Source of the DNA: CAXXXW01 sp963665555
Lineage (GTDB): Bacteria; Pseudomonadota; Alphaproteobacteria; Thalassobaculales; Thalassobaculaceae
Assembly (NCBI GenBank): GCA_963665555.2
Contig: OY762308.1
Coordinates: 3,162,001 to 3,226,000 of the forward strand
Length of the DNA stretch: 64,000 bases
Direction: 5' to 3'
The notes below the pieces were generated by a model. That model made no database searches. It was given only the letters and a program-made list of their open reading frames with translations, and was not told the DNA's origin. The stretch's first letter is position 1, and every line of letters starts with the position of its first letter. Below are positions 61,667 to 64,000 of this stretch, piece after piece. A program made the translations under genes and the position numbers.

Positions 61667-62239
61667 CTAATCGGCCGCTCCGCCGTCCCCGTCCGGCGGC
61701 GCCGGGGCCGCGTCCGCCGCCCCGGCCGCGCGCGAGCCGATCACGGCCGCCCGCAGGCTGACGATGCTGTCGCGCACGCCCGCGAGCGCGCCCTCGACCC
61801 CGGCGATCCGGGAATCCAGCGCGGCGATCCGGCCCGACAGGTTCCGCTCGACCGTATCGATGCGCGTATCCAGCGCCGCGGTCCGCTCCGTCAGCTTCCG
61901 GTCGAGGGCATCGATGCGCCCGACCTGCCTCGACAGGCGGCGCTCCACGGCGTCGATGCGCTCGGACAGGTTCCGCTCCACGGCGTCGATGCGCGCCGTC
62001 TGGATCGACAGGTTCCGCTCGACCGCGGCGATCCGGTTCGACAGGTTCAATTCGAAGGCGGACACCCGTTCCGACAGGTCGCGGATGTCGGTCTGCAGGC
62101 TCCACAGGAAGGCGAGCACGGCGATCAGGCCGCCGACGGCCGTGACGGACGGGATGTCGAGATTCAACCCGTGCCGCGACCGCCGCGCGGCGGCGGCGGG
62201 CGGCGTCCGGGGGGCTTCGTCTCGCGCGTCGATGGACAT
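61667..62239 (-). CDS. Membrane-anchored coiled-coil protein with hendecad-like repeats
   Basis: This 190-residue protein has one membrane segment (about residues 35-52, VTAVGGLIAVLAFLWSL). A long coiled coil follows, built from repeated units such as RNLSERIDAVE, RRLSRQVGRIDALD and RNLSGRIAALDSRIAGVE, spaced 11 or 14-18 residues apart. The tail is Ala/Pro/Asp-rich. ATG 62239 is chosen because GGAGG lies six bases upstream. It is organised like the tandem pair at 53.8-54.5 kb. The function is unknown; phage-tail-fibre-like or scaffold roles are guesses. Confidence 0.72.
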   Translation of the reverse strand: MSIDARDEAPRTPPAAAARRSRHGLNLDIPSVTAVGGLIAVLAFLWSLQTDIRDLSERVSAFELNLSNRIAAVERNLSIQTARIDAVERNLSERIDAVERRLSRQVGRIDALDRKLTERTAALDTRIDTVERNLSGRIAALDSRIAGVEGALAGVRDSIVSLRAAVIGSRAAGAADAAPAPPDGDGGAAD

Positions 62240-62430
62240 GCGGTCCTCCATGTTCGAGAGTAGGGCGTTCGACGGCCTTATGGAAGGGCCAGGGCGGTTT
62301 TTCCGGCGGGGCGCCGGCGCGCCGCGATCCGCCACGCGATAAACCGCCGCCCCGCCGCGCGGCGCTTCCGTCGCGCGGGCGCGATGGGCTACCGTCCGCG
62401 CCGGCATGGAACGGGGCGGAGGGCGCGGAA

Positions 62431-63615
62431 ATGGGCGGGGTTCTCGACGGCGTGCGGGTGCTGGATTTCGGCCGCTACATCGCGGGGCCGTTCTGCGGGA
62501 TGCTGCTCGCCGACATGGGCGCCGAGGTGATCCGCGTCGACAAGCTGGCGGGCAGCGAGGACCGCTACCTCGTCCCGGTCGCGGAATCGGGCGAGGGGCC
62601 GCTCTACCTCGCGCTCAACCGCAACAAGCGCTCCCTCACGCTCAACCCGACGAAGCCGGAGGGGCGCGAGGTCGTGCGCGAACTCGTCGCCCGCAGCGAC
62701 GTCGTGATCGCCAACCTGCCGCAGCCGACGCTGGAGGCGATGGGCATCGATTACGACAGCCTGAAGGCCGCGAGACCCGACATTATCCTCGCCACCGTCA
62801 CCGCCTACGGGCGCGGCGGGCCGTACAGCGAGCGGGTGGGGTTCGACGGCGTGGCCCAGGCGCTCGCCGGCGCGACATGGATGGGCGGCGATCCCGGCCG
62901 GCCGACGAAATCCTTCGTTCCCTTCGCCGATTTCGGCACGGCGACGCTCGCCGCCTTCGGCGTCATGGCGGCGCTGATGGAGCGCGGCAGGACCGGCCGG
63001 GGCCAGCTGGTCGAGGCCGCGCTGACCCGCACCGTCATGGCCTTCAACATCGCCTATATCGCCGAGGAGGCGCTGACCGGGATCGGCCGGCCGCCCTACG
63101 GCAACCGCGGCTACAGCGCCGGGCCGAGCGACCTGTTCGAAACCGCCGACGGCGCCGCGATGGTCCAGGTGGTCGGCGGGCCGCTGTTCGAGCGCTGGTG
63201 CCGGCTGGTGGGGGCGGAGGACTGGCTCTCGGACCCGCGCTTCGCGACGGACCGGGACCGGGGCGACAACGGCGAAATCCTGAGCGCCCGGATGCGCGAA
63301 TGGTGCAAGGACAAGACCACGCGGCAGGTCCTCGACGCGCTGGACGAGGCGCGGATTCCCTGCGGCCCGGTGCTGAACGCGGCGCAACTGCTGGAGGACC
63401 CGCACATACAGGCGATGGACTTCCTCCAGGAGACGCCCTTCCCCGGCCTCGACGCGCCGGTCCCGGTGACGACCACGCCGGTCAAGCTGTCCGAGACGCC
63501 GGGGACGATCCGGCGGCGCGCCCCGGCGCTGGGCGAGCATACGGAGGAAATCCTCGGCGAACTCGGCTACGCCGCGGCGGCGATTGCCGCGCTCAGGGAG
63601 AAACGGGTGGCGTGA
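62431..63615 (+). CDS. CaiB/BaiF family (class III) CoA-transferase
   Basis: This 394-residue protein moves coenzyme A between acyl groups. It starts GVLDGVRVLDFGRYIAGPFCGMLLADMGAEVIRVDK and continues with SLTLNPTKPEGREVVRELV. VIANLPQPTLEAMGIDYDSLK and YGRGGPYSERVGFDGVAQAL follow, all diagnostic of the family. The substrate is unknown. It precedes an amidohydrolase by 63 bases, which suggests a catabolic operon continuing past the window. Confidence 0.94.
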   Translation: MGGVLDGVRVLDFGRYIAGPFCGMLLADMGAEVIRVDKLAGSEDRYLVPVAESGEGPLYLALNRNKRSLTLNPTKPEGREVVRELVARSDVVIANLPQPTLEAMGIDYDSLKAARPDIILATVTAYGRGGPYSERVGFDGVAQALAGATWMGGDPGRPTKSFVPFADFGTATLAAFGVMAALMERGRTGRGQLVEAALTRTVMAFNIAYIAEEALTGIGRPPYGNRGYSAGPSDLFETADGAAMVQVVGGPLFERWCRLVGAEDWLSDPRFATDRDRGDNGEILSARMREWCKDKTTRQVLDALDEARIPCGPVLNAAQLLEDPHIQAMDFLQETPFPGLDAPVPVTTTPVKLSETPGTIRRRAPALGEHTEEILGELGYAAAAIAALREKRVA

Positions 63616-63678
63616 CCGCCGGCGCGGCCCGAGGCTTCGGCCGGGCCGCGCCGCGCCGCCGCGCCGGGGAGGGAACGC

Positions 63679-64000
63679 ATGGCCGCTCGATCCAGCAACG
63701 CCGAATGGCTCGCCCGCGCGCCGGAGGAGGAAATCCTCGAACCGGGCCTGCCGATAATCGACCCGCACCACCACCTGTGGGACCGGGCGCGGCTCCACCC
63801 GATCCAGCCGCGCTACCTGCTCGACGAAATCCTCGAGGACGTGGGGTCCGGCCACAACATCGTCTCCACGGTCTTCATCGAGTGCGGCGCCATGTTCCGG
63901 GCGGACGGGCCGGAGCACCTGCGGCCGGTGGGGGAGACCGAGTTCGTCAACGGGATCGCCGCCATGTCGGCCTCGGGGGCCTACGGCGGAACGCGGATCG
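63679..64000 (+). CDS. Amidohydrolase 2 family protein (3' end cut by window)
   Basis: The first 107 residues show IIDPHHHLWDRARLHP (Asp28, His30-32), the metal-binding start of the amidohydrolase 2 (TIM-barrel) family. YLLDEILEDVGSGHNIVSTVFIECGAM follows, as in lactonase and dicarboxylate-lactone hydrolases. GGGGAGGGAACGC precedes ATG 63679. It likely hydrolyses a lactone or decarboxylates an aromatic or dicarboxylic compound. The rest lies outside the window. Confidence 0.88.
   Translation, partial: MAARSSNAEWLARAPEEEILEPGLPIIDPHHHLWDRARLHPIQPRYLLDEILEDVGSGHNIVSTVFIECGAMFRADGPEHLRPVGETEFVNGIAAMSASGAYGGTRI

Overview
The window is very GC-rich (well above 65% by eye), densely coded on both strands, and most intergenic gaps are under 250 bases. 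Gene order and content point to an alphaproteobacterium. The evidence includes an intact rimP-nusA-ylxR-infB-rbfA-truB-rpsO-pnp block, a fabA-fabB-fabI operon, a coaBC-dut-moeB operon, coq7, DUF1244, a zf-CHCC protein, a PhaZ with a catalytic cysteine and two complete TRAP transporters. A Rhodospirillales-like, probably marine or host-associated lineage would fit the TRAP, sulfatase, TauD and CaiB content, but that placement is inference. No rRNA, tRNA, CRISPR array, integrase or insertion sequence was recognised.

Layout. 1-6.8 kb: a truncated quinone oxidoreductase, a Nu-class GST, a TauD-type dioxygenase, a DNA methyltransferase fused to an HNH nuclease, a sulfatase and a PHA depolymerase. 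6.9-9.8 kb: a Zorya-like anti-phage operon, zorA-zorB-zorE (HNH type), with AT-richer DNA in zorE. 9.8-13.8 kb: a Baeyer-Villiger monooxygenase, DUF1244, an N-formylglutamate amidohydrolase family protein and a Panacea (DUF4065) toxin-antitoxin pair. 13.9-17.0 kb: TRAP transporter 1. 17.1-27.5 kb: the transcription/translation operon, with a decayed in-frame duplication of the rpsO tail in front of pnp. 27.6-36.2 kb: GDPD, fabI/fabB/fabA, an SH3 protein, a 2-hydroxyacid dehydrogenase, an AT-rich retropepsin-like gene with a DUF5678-like partner, moeB, dut, coaBC and a zinc-finger protein.

36.4-47 kb looks like a surface-glycan locus: a Wzt-like ABC ATPase, two methyltransferases, an asparagine-synthetase-type amidotransferase, a DPM1-like glycosyltransferase and two tandem polytopic membrane proteins that resemble GT-C glycosyltransferases. 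The first of these two carries a +1 frameshift. 47-56.3 kb: a ThDP-dependent decarboxylase, a stand-alone HsdR-N-type nuclease, a hydroxyacid dehydrogenase, gluQ, an esterase, an HNH protein, tandemly duplicated membrane coiled-coil genes, coq7, dsbB and a DedA-type protein. 56.5-64 kb: TRAP transporter 2, a nitroreductase, a ketopantoate-reductase-like enzyme, a hendecad-repeat membrane protein, a CaiB-type CoA-transferase and a truncated amidohydrolase.

Together the window shows a conserved housekeeping core with inserted single-operon defence modules (methyltransferase-HNH, Zorya, Panacea pair, solo HsdR-N nuclease). Around these lies a heterotrophic gene set for taking up organic acids and processing them through oxidoreductases and CoA-transferases.
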